DNA of 43,821 bases. Origin: Pseudomonadota bacterium (GTDB lineage: Bacteria; Pseudomonadota; Alphaproteobacteria; Micropepsales; Micropepsaceae). The stretch covers positions 1 to 43,821 of the forward strand of contig JACQDN010000043.1 in NCBI GenBank assembly GCA_016201105.1, given 5' to 3'. Below, piece after piece: positions 25,904 to 35,167 of the stretch. Below the pieces are notes generated by a model, which was not told where the DNA came from, ran no database searches, and saw nothing but the letters and a program-made list of their open reading frames with translations. Position 1 is the first letter of the stretch, and each line of letters starts with the position of its first letter. Made by a program: the position numbers and the translations under genes.

Positions 25904-26373
25904 GCGGTTCGCAGATTGCGGAGCTGATCGAGCGCACCTTGCAGGATGTAAGCGGCTGCCATCTTGTCCACCACTTCATCGCGGCGCTTTCGCGAGGCAT
26001 CGGCGTCGAGCAGCGTGCGCGTCACGGCTGCGGTGGAGAGCCGTTCGTCGCAAAAATAGATCGCGATGTCGCGCCGCGCCGCAAAGTTGCGCCCGAAGGC
26101 GCGCGCCGATTGCGCCGATGGTCCCTCGGTCCCATTCATGTTCAACGGCAGGCCGATGACCAGCCCGGACACGCCATGCGTGTCGATCAGTTTCTCGATC
26201 GCTGGGGCATCGGCACTGAACTTCCCCCGCTTCAGGGTCGTGAGCGGGGTCGCCACCGTCAGCAGCGTGTCGGAGAGCGCAAGGCCGATAGTCTTTTCGC
26301 CGAGGTCGAATCCCAGAAGCCGCGCGCCGGAGGGCACGGCTGCTTTAAGCCCGGCGAGGTCGACGATCGCCAA
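25900..26373 (-). CDS. ruvX: Putative pre-16S rRNA nuclease / Holliday junction resolvase, YqgF family
   Basis: A 157-residue RNase H-fold protein with LGFDLGEKTIGLALSD (Asp23 as first acidic ligand), IGLPLNMNGTEGPSA, DERLST and DEVVDKMAAAYILQ, the complete YqgF motif set. The family matures the 5' end of 16S rRNA; a resolvase role is older and less certain. It starts with TTG (26371-26373), as no other start codon precedes the first strand. It lies 3 bases after the VOC gene. ruvX next to gatC and pyrB is a common alphaproteobacterial arrangement. Confidence 0.94.
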   Translation of the reverse strand: MAIVDLAGLKAAVPSGARLLGFDLGEKTIGLALSDTLLTVATPLTTLKRGKFSADAPAIEKLIDTHGVSGLVIGLPLNMNGTEGPSAQSARAFGRNFAARRDIAIYFCDERLSTAAVTRTLLDADASRKRRDEVVDKMAAAYILQGALDQLRNLRTA

Positions 26374-26376
26374 TCG

Positions 26377-26757
26377 CTATCTCTGCCCAATCTCGATGCG
26401 GTTGCCGGCCGGATCGCGGATGAAGAAACGCGACAGCCCCTCGGCGACACTCTCTTCTTCTATGGCGATGCGACGGGTCTGGACTGCGGCTTTGGCTTTG
26501 GCCAGATCGGGGACCAGAAAGCAGATATGCCGCTTGCTCTTGGGGCCAATACTTTGGGGGCTCGGCTCGGGATCAACCCCGATATGCATTTGCAGCGGGC
26601 CGACTTGGAACCAAGCGCCGCCGCGCCCGCGCAGCTCTTCGGGCTTGGGGATTTCGCTGAAAGCGAAGACTTCGCGATAGAAGCGCAGGCACTCGGCTTC
26701 CAGCGCTTTGGGTACTGCGATCTGGACGTGGTCTATACCGGTAATCTCTAGCGACAT
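26377..26757 (-). CDS. VOC (glyoxalase/bleomycin-resistance) family protein
   Basis: A 126-residue single VOC unit with two beta-alpha-beta-beta-beta modules. It opens IDHVQIAVP (metal His), has LQMHIGV in the first module and HICFLVPDLAKAKAAV opening the second, and closes IRDPAGNRIEIGQ (metal Glu). It is probably a dimeric metal-dependent lyase, dioxygenase or binding protein; the substrate is not predictable. An upstream in-frame start at 26793 would add 12 residues outside the domain, so 26757 is preferred although the ribosome binding site is poor. It is divergent from gatC with 89 bases between. Confidence 0.88.
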   Translation of the reverse strand: MSLEITGIDHVQIAVPKALEAECLRFYREVFAFSEIPKPEELRGRGGAWFQVGPLQMHIGVDPEPSPQSIGPKSKRHICFLVPDLAKAKAAVQTRRIAIEEESVAEGLSRFFIRDPAGNRIEIGQR

Positions 26758-26846
26758 TTGATATTCTTGGCTCCGGAATGCTCGGCTTGCCACCCGCCCG
26801 ATCGGTTGGTAGCAAGGCGCGAACCCTTACCACATAGAGCGGCCCC

Positions 26847-27134
26847 ATGTCCGTCGACAAGGACACCGTCCGGCGTATTGCCAAGCTTGCCCGTATTGCG
26901 CTCCCGGAAGAGCGCGTGGAACCCATGGTGCGTGAGCTCAATGGCATCTTCGACTGGGTCCAGCAACTCAACGAAGTCGATGTGGCGGGCGTGGCGCCGA
27001 TGACCAGCGTCGTCGAGCAGCGCCTGAAAATGCGCGACGACGTGGTGACGGACGGCGGCAATGCCGAAGCGGTCGTCGCCAATGCGCCGCTCACCGAAGA
27101 TCGCTTCTTCCTGGTTCCGAAGGTGGTGGAATGA
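26847..27134 (+). CDS. gatC: Asp-tRNA(Asn)/Glu-tRNA(Gln) amidotransferase subunit C
   Basis: A 95-residue GatC, the small subunit that wraps around GatA and stabilises the GatCAB complex. It shows [38 protein letters not shown] and the conserved MRDDVV segment. It overlaps gatA by 4 bases (ATGA). The GatCAB complex implies that Gln-tRNA and/or Asn-tRNA are made by transamidation in this organism, which is usual for Alphaproteobacteria. Confidence 0.96.
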   Translation: MSVDKDTVRRIAKLARIALPEERVEPMVRELNGIFDWVQQLNEVDVAGVAPMTSVVEQRLKMRDDVVTDGGNAEAVVANAPLTEDRFFLVPKVVE

Positions 27135-28624
27135 CACTTCCCTCCACACCCACCGATTTCACCTTGGCCGAAGCGCGCGATGCGGTGCGGGCCAAGAAGA
27201 TTTCCTCCACCGAGCTGACAAAGGCTTTCGTCGCGGCGGTCGAAAGCGCGCGTTCTCTCAACGCCTTCGTCACCGAAACGCCGGAGCGCGCCATGGCCAT
27301 GGCCAAAGCGTCCGATGCGCGTCTGGTCAAAGGCGAGGCAGGCGCGCTCGAAGGTCTGCCGATCGCGATCAAGGATCTGTTCTGCACCAAAGGCGTGCGC
27401 ACGACCGCCGGCAGCAATATCCTCGGCAACTTCGTGCCGCCTTACGAATCCACCGTCACGCAAAATCTTTGGAACGACGGCGCGGTGTTGCTCGGCAAGA
27501 CGAACATGGACGAATTCGCCATGGGCTCGTCCAATGAAACCAGCTACTTCAAGCCCGTCCTCAATCCCTGGCGCGCGCGCAATTCGAATGAGGGTTTGGT
27601 GCCGGGTGGCTCGTCGGGCGGCTCCGCAGCCTCCGTCGCGGCGAACCTTTGTCTGGGCGCCACGGGCACCGACACCGGCGGCTCGATCCGTCAGCCCGCG
27701 GCCGTGACAGGAACGGTCGGCCTCAAGCCGACTTATGGCCGCTGCTCGCGCTGGGGCATTGTCGCCTTTGCCTCCTCGCTCGATCAAGCCGGCCCGATGG
27801 CGCGCACGGTGCGCGACGCTGCGATTCTGCTCAAGTCGATGGCGAGCGTGGATCCCAAGGACTCCACCAGCGTCGACGTGCCGGTGCCGGACTACGAAGC
27901 GATGCTGGCCGGCGGCGTGAAGGGTTTGAGAGTCGGTATTCCCAAGGAGTACCGCATCGACGGTGCGCCGCCGGAGATCGATGCTCTTTGGTCCAAGGGT
28001 GGCGAGTGGCTGAAAGCGCAGGGTGCCGAGCTGGTCGACGTCAGCCTGCCGCACACCAAATACGCCCTGCCGGCTTATTATATTGTGGCGCCCGCGGAAG
28101 CCTCCTCGAACCTGGCGCGCTATGACGGCGTGCGCTTCGGACACCGCGCCGCCGGCATCCACGATGTCCTGGAACTCTATGAGAAGAGCAGGGCCGAAGG
28201 CTTTGGCGCGGAAGTCCGCCGCCGCATTCTCATCGGCACCTATGTGCTTTCGGCCGGTTACTACGACGCCTACTATTCCCGCGCCCAGAAGGTGCGTGCG
28301 CTGATCCTTCGCGACTTCACCGAAGCCTTCAAGAAGTGCGACGTGCTGCTGACGCCCGCGACCCCGGGGCCGGCCTTCGCCATCGGCGCCAAAACCTCCG
28401 ATCCCGTCTCTATGTATTTGAACGACGTCTTCACGGTGACGGTGAACCTGGCCGGGCTTCCGGGCCTTGCCGTTCCTGCAGGTCTCACGCGCGATGGCCT
28501 GCCGCTCGGCCTTCAGGTCATCGGCAAGGCGTTCGACGAAGCCACCGTCCTGCGTGTCGGCCAGTCCATTGAAACGGCAGCGAATTTCGCGGCCAAACCG
28601 GCCACATGGTGGAGGGCCGCATGA
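27131..28624 (+). CDS. gatA: Asp-tRNA(Asn)/Glu-tRNA(Gln) amidotransferase subunit A
   Basis: Glutaminase subunit of GatCAB, 497 residues, amidase-signature family. It frees ammonia from glutamine for use by GatB. The Ser-cisSer-Lys triad is visible: Lys81 in AIKDLFC, the cis-Ser in [11 protein letters not shown] (about 158-168), and the nucleophile Ser185 in [10 protein letters not shown]. It is coupled to gatC and gatB by 4-base ATGA overlaps at both ends. Confidence 0.97.
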   Translation: MTLPSTPTDFTLAEARDAVRAKKISSTELTKAFVAAVESARSLNAFVTETPERAMAMAKASDARLVKGEAGALEGLPIAIKDLFCTKGVRTTAGSNILGNFVPPYESTVTQNLWNDGAVLLGKTNMDEFAMGSSNETSYFKPVLNPWRARNSNEGLVPGGSSGGSAASVAANLCLGATGTDTGGSIRQPAAVTGTVGLKPTYGRCSRWGIVAFASSLDQAGPMARTVRDAAILLKSMASVDPKDSTSVDVPVPDYEAMLAGGVKGLRVGIPKEYRIDGAPPEIDALWSKGGEWLKAQGAELVDVSLPHTKYALPAYYIVAPAEASSNLARYDGVRFGHRAAGIHDVLELYEKSRAEGFGAEVRRRILIGTYVLSAGYYDAYYSRAQKVRALILRDFTEAFKKCDVLLTPATPGPAFAIGAKTSDPVSMYLNDVFTVTVNLAGLPGLAVPAGLTRDGLPLGLQVIGKAFDEATVLRVGQSIETAANFAAKPATWWRAA

Positions 28625-30114
28625 GCGCCGCCCCTGAAAGCCCCAAGGAACGTTCCAAGCTGATCAATGGCCAGACGGGTCCGTGGGAGATCGTCATCGG
28701 CCTGGAAGTCCATGCCCAGGTGCTCTCCAAAGCCAAGCTCTTTTCGGGCGCCAGCACCGCTTTCGGAGCCGAGCCGAACAGCCAGGTAAGCTTCGTCGAT
28801 GCGGGCATGCCGGGCATGCTGCCCGTCATCAACCGTTATTGTGTCGAGCAGGCGGTGCGCACCGGTCTTGGCCTTAAGGCGCAGATCAATCTCACTTCGG
28901 TGTTCGACCGGAAGAACTATTTCTATCCCGATCTTCCTTCCGGCTATCAGATTTCGCAGTACAAGAACCCCGTCGTCGGTGAAGGCGAAGTTTTCATCGA
29001 TCTGCCTGACGGCGAAACCGTTCGCGTCGGCATCGAGCGCCTGCATTTGGAACAGGATGCGGGCAAAAGCCTGCACGACCAGCACCCCGATTATTCCTAC
29101 GTCGATCTCAATCGCTCCGGCGTGGCGTTGATGGAGATCGTGACCAAGCCCGACATGCGCTCGAGCGAGGAGGCGGCGGCGTTCCTGCGCAAACTGCGCG
29201 CCATCGTGCGCTATCTTGGCACTTGCGACGGCAACATGGACGAAGGCTCCATGCGTGCCGACGTGAACGTTTCGGTGCGCAAACCCGGCGCTCCGCTCGG
29301 CACGCGCTGCGAAGTCAAGAATGTGAACTCGATGCGTTTCGTGGCGCAGGCGGTGGAATTCGAGGCGCGCCGCCAGGTCGATATCTTGGAATCCGGCGGC
29401 TCGATCAAGCAGGAGACCCGGCTTTACGACAACCGCGCAGGCGAAACCCGCTCCATGCGCTCCAAGGAAGAAGCGCATGATTACCGCTATTTTCCTGATC
29501 CGGACCTGCTTCCTCTGGTGCTCGAAGACGCCTGGGTGAAGGAGATCGCCAAATCGCTGCCGGAACTTCCCGACGAGAAGAAAGCGCGCTTCATGAAAGC
29601 GGGGCTTTCCGCTTACGACGCCGCCGTTTTGGTGTCGGAGCGCGAGACCGCGGATTACTTCGAAGCGATGGTGCGCGACGGTGCCGACGCGAAACAGGCG
29701 GCAAACTGGTTGAACAACGAATATTTCGGCCGTCTCAACAAGGCGGGGCTCACAGTATCCACGGGCCCGGTATCGGCGACTGCCAACAGCGCCATCGTTC
29801 AGGTGGTTGCAGCCAACGTGATCAGCGGCAAGATCGCCAAGGATCTCCTGGATATTGTGTGGACCGAAGGCGGCGACCCGCGCGCGATCGTGGAGAGCCG
29901 CGGGCTTCGTCAGGTCACCGATACCGGTGCGATCGAGAAGGCGGTCGATGAGATCATCGCCGCCAATCCCGACAAGGTCGCCGAAGTGAAAGCCAAACCG
30001 AAACTTGCCGGTTGGTTTGTCGGTCAGGTGATGAAGGTGACGGGCGGAAAAGCAAATCCGCAGGTCGTGAACGCAATTCTGAAGGAGCGTTTGGGAATCA
30101 CCGAAGAGGGGTGA
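28621..30114 (+). CDS. gatB: Asp-tRNA(Asn)/Glu-tRNA(Gln) amidotransferase subunit B
   Basis: Kinase/transamidase subunit that activates and amidates the mischarged tRNA, 497 residues. It shows [18 protein letters not shown], the signature [35 protein letters not shown], and the C-terminal YqeY-like tail domain. The start at 28621 overlaps the gatA stop. An in-frame start at 28606 would lie inside gatA and is not needed. The operon appears to end here, as 235 non-coding AT-rich bases follow. Confidence 0.97.
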   Translation: MSAAPESPKERSKLINGQTGPWEIVIGLEVHAQVLSKAKLFSGASTAFGAEPNSQVSFVDAGMPGMLPVINRYCVEQAVRTGLGLKAQINLTSVFDRKNYFYPDLPSGYQISQYKNPVVGEGEVFIDLPDGETVRVGIERLHLEQDAGKSLHDQHPDYSYVDLNRSGVALMEIVTKPDMRSSEEAAAFLRKLRAIVRYLGTCDGNMDEGSMRADVNVSVRKPGAPLGTRCEVKNVNSMRFVAQAVEFEARRQVDILESGGSIKQETRLYDNRAGETRSMRSKEEAHDYRYFPDPDLLPLVLEDAWVKEIAKSLPELPDEKKARFMKAGLSAYDAAVLVSERETADYFEAMVRDGADAKQAANWLNNEYFGRLNKAGLTVSTGPVSATANSAIVQVVAANVISGKIAKDLLDIVWTEGGDPRAIVESRGLRQVTDTGAIEKAVDEIIAANPDKVAEVKAKPKLAGWFVGQVMKVTGGKANPQVVNAILKERLGITEEG

Positions 30115-30215
30115 TTCGTACAAAATGCGCCTCTCGGGCGATTTGGCGTCAACACTTGCGAAATAATACTCCGCTTACGGACGATAGCGGATAACATAGA
30201 TAAAATAAGGATTTT

Positions 30216-30250
30216 TCGGCGCAAGCGATTTTTCAAAAAATGTGCGCCGA
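30216..30250. promoter_or_regulatory. Inverted repeat in the AT-rich leader of the basic-peptide gene
   Basis: TCGGCGCA (30216-30223) and TGCGCCGA (30243-30250) pair perfectly around a 19-base loop that itself holds ATTTTT/AAAAAT. A 13-base palindrome GTGCGAGTCGCAC follows at 30307-30319. The whole gap 30115-30349 is AT-rich with boxes such as TAAAAT (30201-30206). There is no T-run after the hairpin, so it is not a typical terminator. It could be an operator or RNA control element for the gene at 30350. Confidence 0.45.
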
Positions 30251-30349
30251 TGCGACAGTATTGCGTCGCTAACCTAAGTTCCTCATATTTCTCAATGTTT
30301 TGGGGGGTGCGAGTCGCACGGCCCGAAAACACAAGAGGAGTCGTTTGAC

Positions 30350-30457
30350 ATGCCAATGACTGCAAAGAAGAGAAAGACGAAGAAGCGCGCCACCAAGAAG
30401 GCGGCGGCGAAAAAGGGCGGACGCAAGACGAAGCGCCGCCGCAAAGCGAAAAAGTAG
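30350..30457 (+). CDS. Very basic 35-residue peptide, histone-tail-like
   Basis: An ATG at 30350, 9 bases after AGGAG, opens a 36-codon frame ending at TAG 30455-30457. Of the 35 residues 20 are Lys or Arg; the rest are mostly Ala, Thr and Gly (examples TAKKRKTKKRATKKAA, GRKTKRRRKAKK). No hydrophobic residue beyond two Met is present, so it cannot fold alone and must bind nucleic acid or another polyanion if made. It resembles the Lys/Ala-rich C-termini of bacterial H1-like proteins. It sits between gatB and a GST whose own first 49 residues are similarly basic. Expression is inferred from the ribosome binding site and composition. Confidence 0.68.
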   Translation: MPMTAKKRKTKKRATKKAAAKKGGRKTKRRRKAKK

Positions 30458-30522
30458 AACGCTTCGCTAACGCAAAGCGTACCATGAACGTCAATCTCGC
30501 TTCGGCGACGTAGGGGCGGAGC

Positions 30523-31362
30523 ATGGTAAAGGCAAAGGCCGCGGTTTCACGAGCTGGGCGCAAGCGCGCCTCTCGGGCAACCGCGGCCAAGCCATTTAAG
30601 GGCAAGCGCCGATCTGCGCGCTCTGGAAATTCCTCGAAATCCAAACCGGGCAAATCCAAGCAGCGTCCCATCGAGCTCTACTACTGGCCGACGCCGAACG
30701 GCTGGAAGATCTCCATGATGCTGGAGGAGTGCGCCCTGCCTTACGAGCTGAAGGCGGTGAACATCGGCAAGGGCGAACAGTTCACCTCATCGTTTCTCAA
30801 GATCGCGCCCAACAACCGCATGCCCGCGATCGTCGATCCCGACGGCCCCGGCGGCAAGCCGATCTCGGTCTTCGAATCCGGCGCCATCCTGCAATATCTC
30901 GGACGCAAGACCGGCAAGTTCTATCCCGCCGACGAGCGCAAGCGCGTCGAAGTCGACGAATGGCTGTTCTGGCAGATGGCGGGCCTCGGTCCGATGGCCG
31001 GTCAGGCGGGCCATTTCCTCAACTATGCCAAGGAGGGCAACGACTATGCGCGCAAGCGCTATGTCGACGAGGTTCACCGCCTGCTGGGCGTGATGAACAA
31101 GCGCTTGGCCACGCGCAAGTTCCTGGCCGGCAGCTATTCGATCGCCGACATGGCGTGCTGGGGCTGGATCATGGCCGCCTCGCGCAGCCAGCCGATGGAC
31201 GAATTCCCCAACGTGGTGGCATGGCGCGATCGCATCCGCGCGCGCCCGGCGACCGAACGCGGCTACCGGCTGGGGCGCGAACTGCGCCAGGCGCAGGACA
31301 ACGATCCCAAAGCGCAGGAAGAGGCCCGCAAAATCCTCTTCGGCCAGCGCGCCCGCATGTGA
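30523..31362 (+). CDS. Glutathione S-transferase with basic N-terminal extension
   Basis: A 279-residue protein. Residues about 50-135 form a thioredoxin-like GST N-domain of the Ure2/YfcG/nu type (YYWPTPNGWKISMMLEE, NNRMPAIVDPDG, FESGAILQYLG). The helical C-domain follows, with the N-capping motif GSYSIADMACWGW. The first 49 residues are an extension rich in Lys, Arg, Ser and Ala with no homology to GSTs (for example AGRKRASRATAAKPFKGKRR). No alternative start codon exists at the domain border, so the extension is translated. Bacterial nu-class GSTs act as disulfide reductases or peroxidases. The basic tail suggests attachment to nucleic acid or membrane. The ribosome binding site is AGGGGCGG. 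Confidence 0.87.
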   Translation: MVKAKAAVSRAGRKRASRATAAKPFKGKRRSARSGNSSKSKPGKSKQRPIELYYWPTPNGWKISMMLEECALPYELKAVNIGKGEQFTSSFLKIAPNNRMPAIVDPDGPGGKPISVFESGAILQYLGRKTGKFYPADERKRVEVDEWLFWQMAGLGPMAGQAGHFLNYAKEGNDYARKRYVDEVHRLLGVMNKRLATRKFLAGSYSIADMACWGWIMAASRSQPMDEFPNVVAWRDRIRARPATERGYRLGRELRQAQDNDPKAQEEARKILFGQRARM

Positions 31363-31364
31363 AC

Positions 31365-31416
31365 CCACCCTCCCTCAAGAGGGTCGAAATTTGCGCAGCA
31401 AATTTCGGGGAGGATG
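31365..31416. repeat. Half inverted-repeat element, copy d
   Basis: Only the left half of the family is present: CCACCCTCCCTCAAGAGGGTC, then AAATTTGCGCAGCAAATTT, then CGGGGAGGATG. It begins 2 bases after the GST stop. The right half is missing, so this copy is truncated. Confidence 0.75.
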
Positions 31417-31446
31417 CCCGTCCCTGAATCTCCGTATGGTTTACGC

Positions 31447-31479
31447 CGCTTAACGATTGATGAACGTCAACGTTAAGCG
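31447..31479. promoter_or_regulatory. 9-bp inverted repeat upstream of the Sel1 gene
   Basis: CGCTTAACG (31447-31455) and CGTTAAGCG (31471-31479) form perfect arms around 15 bases, and a third GTTAAC box lies at 31481-31486. Spaced TTAA boxes recall CtrA sites, but the TTAA-N7-TTAA spacing is not met. It may be an operator for the gene at 31595. Confidence 0.4.
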
Positions 31480-31594
31480 CGTTAACCCCGCTTTAGTTAT
31501 CCCCCATCACGATCTCGATGCGCGCAGGGCTGTTCCTGTGGCGTCGATGGGGAGCGGACCTTGGTCGGTCCGCACAAAAAAAGGGGAGGCTGCG

Positions 31595-31867
31595 ATGGCG
31601 TGCATAGATGTCGATGCGCTGACGCAATTTGAAACTGACGCGAAGAAGGGTCGTCCGGACGCGCTCTACAATCTCGGTCTTGCCTATTCCACAGGTCAGG
31701 GCGTGGGCGTGGATTATGTGGCAGCACACAAGTGGTTCAATCTCGCCGCGATGAAGGGCAGCGAAATCGCCAAATCCTGGCGCGCCCAGATTTCCAGCGA
31801 GATGACCTCGAACCAGATCGCCGAGGCCCAGCGTCTGGCGCGCGAATGGCTTTCGATTTTCCGCTGA
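31595..31867 (+). CDS. Small Sel1-repeat protein
   Basis: A 90-residue protein with one Sel1-like (TPR-related) repeat, residues 21-56 (PDALYNLGLAYSTGQGVGVD, then HKWFNLAAMKG), and a C-terminal helix (NQIAEAQRLAREW) that would pack on it. There is no signal peptide. The start at 31595 is set by AAGGGGAGG six bases upstream; the 46 upstream in-frame codons are non-conserved. It is a protein-interaction module of unknown partner. It meets the lytic transglycosylase gene tail to tail with 6 bases between. Confidence 0.85.
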   Translation: MACIDVDALTQFETDAKKGRPDALYNLGLAYSTGQGVGVDYVAAHKWFNLAAMKGSEIAKSWRAQISSEMTSNQIAEAQRLAREWLSIFR

Positions 31868-31873
31868 GTTGAT

Positions 31874-34102
31874 TTACGGAGCCACCGTTTCCTCGCGTCC
31901 GTGCCGCGGACGCGGCTTGGGCGTCGGTACGGTTTCGCCGGGCTCCGTCGCCGGCGGCACATATTGCAGCGGCTTCATATTCGCCGCATTCGCTCCATAG
32001 ACATCGCTCAAGATGCGCAAGGGCTCGTCGCGTCCGGTGATCCGGCTGCGATAGACATTGGTGTTCTCGATCACGCGCTGGACGTAATTGCGCGTTTCGC
32101 TGAAAGGGATCAGCTCGATCCAGTCGATGGGATCGACGGTGGGGCTTCTGGGATCGCCATTGGCCGCCACCCATTTGGCCGCATTGTTGGGGCCGGCATT
32201 GTAGGCGGCGGACGTCAAAACCAACGAGCGGCCCCAGTCGGCAAGATCGCCCGAGAGTTCGGCCATACCCAATTGCATGTTGTAGGTGGGATCGGAAACC
32301 AGATCGTTGGGCCGGTAGGGCAGGCCCGCATAGTTTGCCGAGTGCCGCGCGGTGGAGGGCATCAGCTGCATCAATCCTACCGCGCCCGCGCCGCTCACGG
32401 CCGTGGGATCGAATTCGGTTTCCTGCCGGATGATCCCGTAGACAAAGGCGGGCTCCGGCGCCGGCGCAGGTCCGGTATAGGCTGGCAACGCGATCATGGG
32501 ATGCGAATAGGCGGCGATGAGAACGCCTTCATAGCTCGCACCCTTGGCGATGCGCACGGCGACTTCACGAAATCCCGACTGCACGAGCATCTCACCCAGG
32601 AGCTTGATGTGTCCGGCGTCGGGATGTTTTTCGGCGCTGTCGAGCGCGAAGGTACGCACCAGACTGACGATGCCGACATCGGCCAGCACGCGGACGGCGC
32701 GCACTTCGTCGTCCTTGTCGAAATCCGCCTTCACCGAGGCGGTGTCCGCCACTGCCTCGCGCAGATGCATATGCGGCGTCGCATCGACCTTGGCGAGCGC
32801 GAGCTGGCCGTAGAATGTGTCGGGATAGGCGGACGCCGAGTGATAGTCCTGATAGGCGGAAGCCTGATCGCCTGACGCTTCTTCGGCGCGGCCCTGCCAG
32901 TAGAGCGCCCGCGACTTGCTGATCGGACGCGTCACGCCTTTTTCCAGGTTCTCGAAATGCGTCAGCGCGGTTTTGGCGTCCTTCAAATAGGTGAGCGCGA
33001 TCCAGCCGGCGAGGAACTGCGCTTCGGCATATTCCTGGCCCTCGGTGAGGCCGGTCCTCGACGCCATCCAATAGGCGCTGCGGTAATTGCTGTCCTTGAT
33101 CGCCTGGCGGACGGCGAGGTTGACCTCCGCCCACCATTTGGTTGCGCCGGCCTTGGCGATCTCGCGCACCGGCGCGGATTCGATCACCGGCGGCACCTCG
33201 TCGACACGGCCCTGGCGTCTGAGCGCGCGGGCACGGTCGAAGGTGAGGCCTGGATCGTTGCGCGATGCGCCCGGCAGGTTCTCGAACATCTTGAGTCCGG
33301 CGCCCGCACCGCTTTGCAGCGCGATACGCGTCTGGCCGACGCGCTGCACGTCCGCCGTCACGCGCGAGATTTCGCGCCGCGCGCCGGCGAGATCGTTCGC
33401 CCACAAGAGCTGGTCGAGGCGCTGGCGGTCCACCTCCGGCGTCAGCAGACTGCCGTGGCGCTGCGCGATCATGAGTTCGTCGGCCGGCTCGAAGCTGCCG
33501 GTGATCCATCCCTGGCGGATGTACTCATTGCCCTTGGTGATGCTGCCGGTTGCAACAAGCGCTTCGCCCAACCGGACGCGGCCCATGCCGGTGGTGGGTT
33601 CGCGATCGCCGAACCACGAAACGACCGCGTGCGGATCCATCGCCGGATCCATCGCGCGTTCGGCACGGGCAAAAAGCGTGTCGCGCGAGGGCCAGTCGGG
33701 ATTGGCGCGGAGGAAAGCGCTGATCTCGGCAAACGCTGCGCCGCTGTTCTTGTCCAACAGATAGCGCCACTGGATCAGGCGGCGGGCGATCGGGTCATGT
33801 CCCTGGTCCGCGAGCGCCCGGGCGGCCGTCCAGTCGCCGCGGGCCGCCGCATCGAAGGCTTTGGTATAGAGGTCGTGGTCTTGCTGGCTCAAAACCCGGA
33901 TTGCACTGGGCCTGCGCTCGGAGGTGATAGTCGGGCCCCGCTCGGCCGGGCTGTCGGAATCCGAGATCGGCGCCATCGTGATGACGGTGCCGTTCTGGAT
34001 GACGCCGGGCGGCAGCGCGCTCTGGGCGAGGGCGAAACCGCCCATCGCGCTCGCGGCGCTCGCCAGCAGGGCCAGGCGAAAAAAAGACCTCTCGGGTACC
34101 AC
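31874..34102 (-). CDS. slt: Soluble lytic murein transglycosylase, Slt70 type
   Basis: A periplasmic enzyme cleaving peptidoglycan with formation of 1,6-anhydro-MurNAc, 742 residues. A signal peptide is seen at residues 1-27 (FFRLALLASAASAMGGFALA). A long alpha-helical superhelix follows (Pro/Ala-rich TPR-like repeats to about 530). The C-terminal catalytic domain has the general acid Glu561 in IIRQETEFDPTAVSGAGAVG, then LMQLMPSTA and TSAAYNAGPNN. A Pro/Arg-rich tail closes the protein. It is divergent from dapA, which makes the diaminopimelate precursor of peptidoglycan, with 168 bases between. Confidence 0.95.
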   Translation of the reverse strand: MVPERSFFRLALLASAASAMGGFALAQSALPPGVIQNGTVITMAPISDSDSPAERGPTITSERRPSAIRVLSQQDHDLYTKAFDAAARGDWTAARALADQGHDPIARRLIQWRYLLDKNSGAAFAEISAFLRANPDWPSRDTLFARAERAMDPAMDPHAVVSWFGDREPTTGMGRVRLGEALVATGSITKGNEYIRQGWITGSFEPADELMIAQRHGSLLTPEVDRQRLDQLLWANDLAGARREISRVTADVQRVGQTRIALQSGAGAGLKMFENLPGASRNDPGLTFDRARALRRQGRVDEVPPVIESAPVREIAKAGATKWWAEVNLAVRQAIKDSNYRSAYWMASRTGLTEGQEYAEAQFLAGWIALTYLKDAKTALTHFENLEKGVTRPISKSRALYWQGRAEEASGDQASAYQDYHSASAYPDTFYGQLALAKVDATPHMHLREAVADTASVKADFDKDDEVRAVRVLADVGIVSLVRTFALDSAEKHPDAGHIKLLGEMLVQSGFREVAVRIAKGASYEGVLIAAYSHPMIALPAYTGPAPAPEPAFVYGIIRQETEFDPTAVSGAGAVGLMQLMPSTARHSANYAGLPYRPNDLVSDPTYNMQLGMAELSGDLADWGRSLVLTSAAYNAGPNNAAKWVAANGDPRSPTVDPIDWIELIPFSETRNYVQRVIENTNVYRSRITGRDEPLRILSDVYGANAANMKPLQYVPPATEPGETVPTPKPRPRHGREETVAP

Positions 34103-34270
34103 CGGATCAACAACCTCGACGGATTTGGGCTGGAGAAGAAAACATACCTGCCATAGTTAAGGGATGCTAGCGATCATGCCTTGCCGCTTCGGTAAAGCGC
34201 GCGTTATTTTGTGTGACTAACTATTGGCCAAAAGCTAACCAGAGAAACCGGCCGAGGAATTGGATCATTG

Positions 34271-35164
34271 ATGCGCGATGTGCGCGAACGGCTGAAGGGT
34301 TCCATCCCGGACCTGATTACCCCCATGAAAAAAGGCGCCGTGGACGAGGCGGCGTTCCGCAAACTTGTCGCATGGCAGATCGCGGAAGGCTCGCACGGGC
34401 TGGTGCCCTGCGGCACCACCGGCGAATCGCCCACGCTCAGCCACGAAGAACACATGCGCGTGGTGCAAATCTGTGTGGAAGAGGCAGCGGGGCGCGTGCC
34501 CGTGATCGCAGGCGCTGGCTCCAACTCGACCGCTGAAGCCATCGCTCTCACGCGCCACGCCAAAGCGGTGGGCGCCGATGCCGTTCTCTCCGTCACCGGT
34601 TATTACAACAAGCCCTCGCAGGAAGGCCTCTATCGCCACTACGCGTCGATCGCCGAGGCGGTCGATATTCCGATCGTGCTCTACAACATTCCCGGACGCG
34701 CGATTGTCGAGATTTCGGTCGACACCATGGCGCGGCTTTCCAAAATCGCGAACATCGTCGGCGTGAAGGACGCCACCGCCAATCTGATGCGCCCAAGCCG
34801 CGAGCGCGCAGCCTGCGGCAAGAATTGGCGCCTGCTCTCCGGCGAAGACGGAACCGCGCTCGGCTATATGGCTCACGGCGGTCATGGCTGCATTTCGGTG
34901 ACGGCCAACGTCGCGCCGAAACTGTGCTCGCAGTTCCAGGAAGCCTGCATGCAGGGCGCCTTCGAAGCGGCGCTCGCGATCCAGGACAAACTGGTACCGC
35001 TGCATGATGCGCTGTTCTGCGAGCCGAGCCCGGGTCCGGTGAAATATGCTGCGTCCCTCCTTGGCCTCTGCAGCGATGAAGTGCGCTTGCCGATGATGGC
35101 GGCGACGGAAGGCGCTCGCACGCGGGTACGCGACGCCATGGCCCATGCAGGCCTGAAGGTCTGA
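34271..35164 (+). CDS. dapA: 4-Hydroxy-tetrahydrodipicolinate synthase
   Basis: Condenses pyruvate and aspartate semialdehyde, the first committed step to lysine and diaminopimelate. It has 297 residues. The Schiff-base Lys166 is in VGVKDAT, Tyr138 in LYNIPGR, Arg143, and Thr49-Thr50 in CGTTGESPT, each five positions later than in the E. coli enzyme. The ATG at 34271 is preferred. A TTG at 34268 would be better placed relative to GAGGA (34254-34258) and would add one residue. It is followed by smpB after 3 bases. Confidence 0.96.
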   Translation: MRDVRERLKGSIPDLITPMKKGAVDEAAFRKLVAWQIAEGSHGLVPCGTTGESPTLSHEEHMRVVQICVEEAAGRVPVIAGAGSNSTAEAIALTRHAKAVGADAVLSVTGYYNKPSQEGLYRHYASIAEAVDIPIVLYNIPGRAIVEISVDTMARLSKIANIVGVKDATANLMRPSRERAACGKNWRLLSGEDGTALGYMAHGGHGCISVTANVAPKLCSQFQEACMQGAFEAALAIQDKLVPLHDALFCEPSPGPVKYAASLLGLCSDEVRLPMMAATEGARTRVRDAMAHAGLKV

Positions 35165-35167
35165 TCC

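Noticed and set aside
31447..31486. A CtrA binding site
   Set aside because: CtrA needs TTAA-N7-TTAA. The TTAA boxes here are spaced by 5 and 19 bases.
35165..35167. tmRNA (ssrA) next to smpB
   Set aside because: There are only 3 bases between dapA and smpB, and no tRNA-like ends or Ala-tag frame were found elsewhere in the window.
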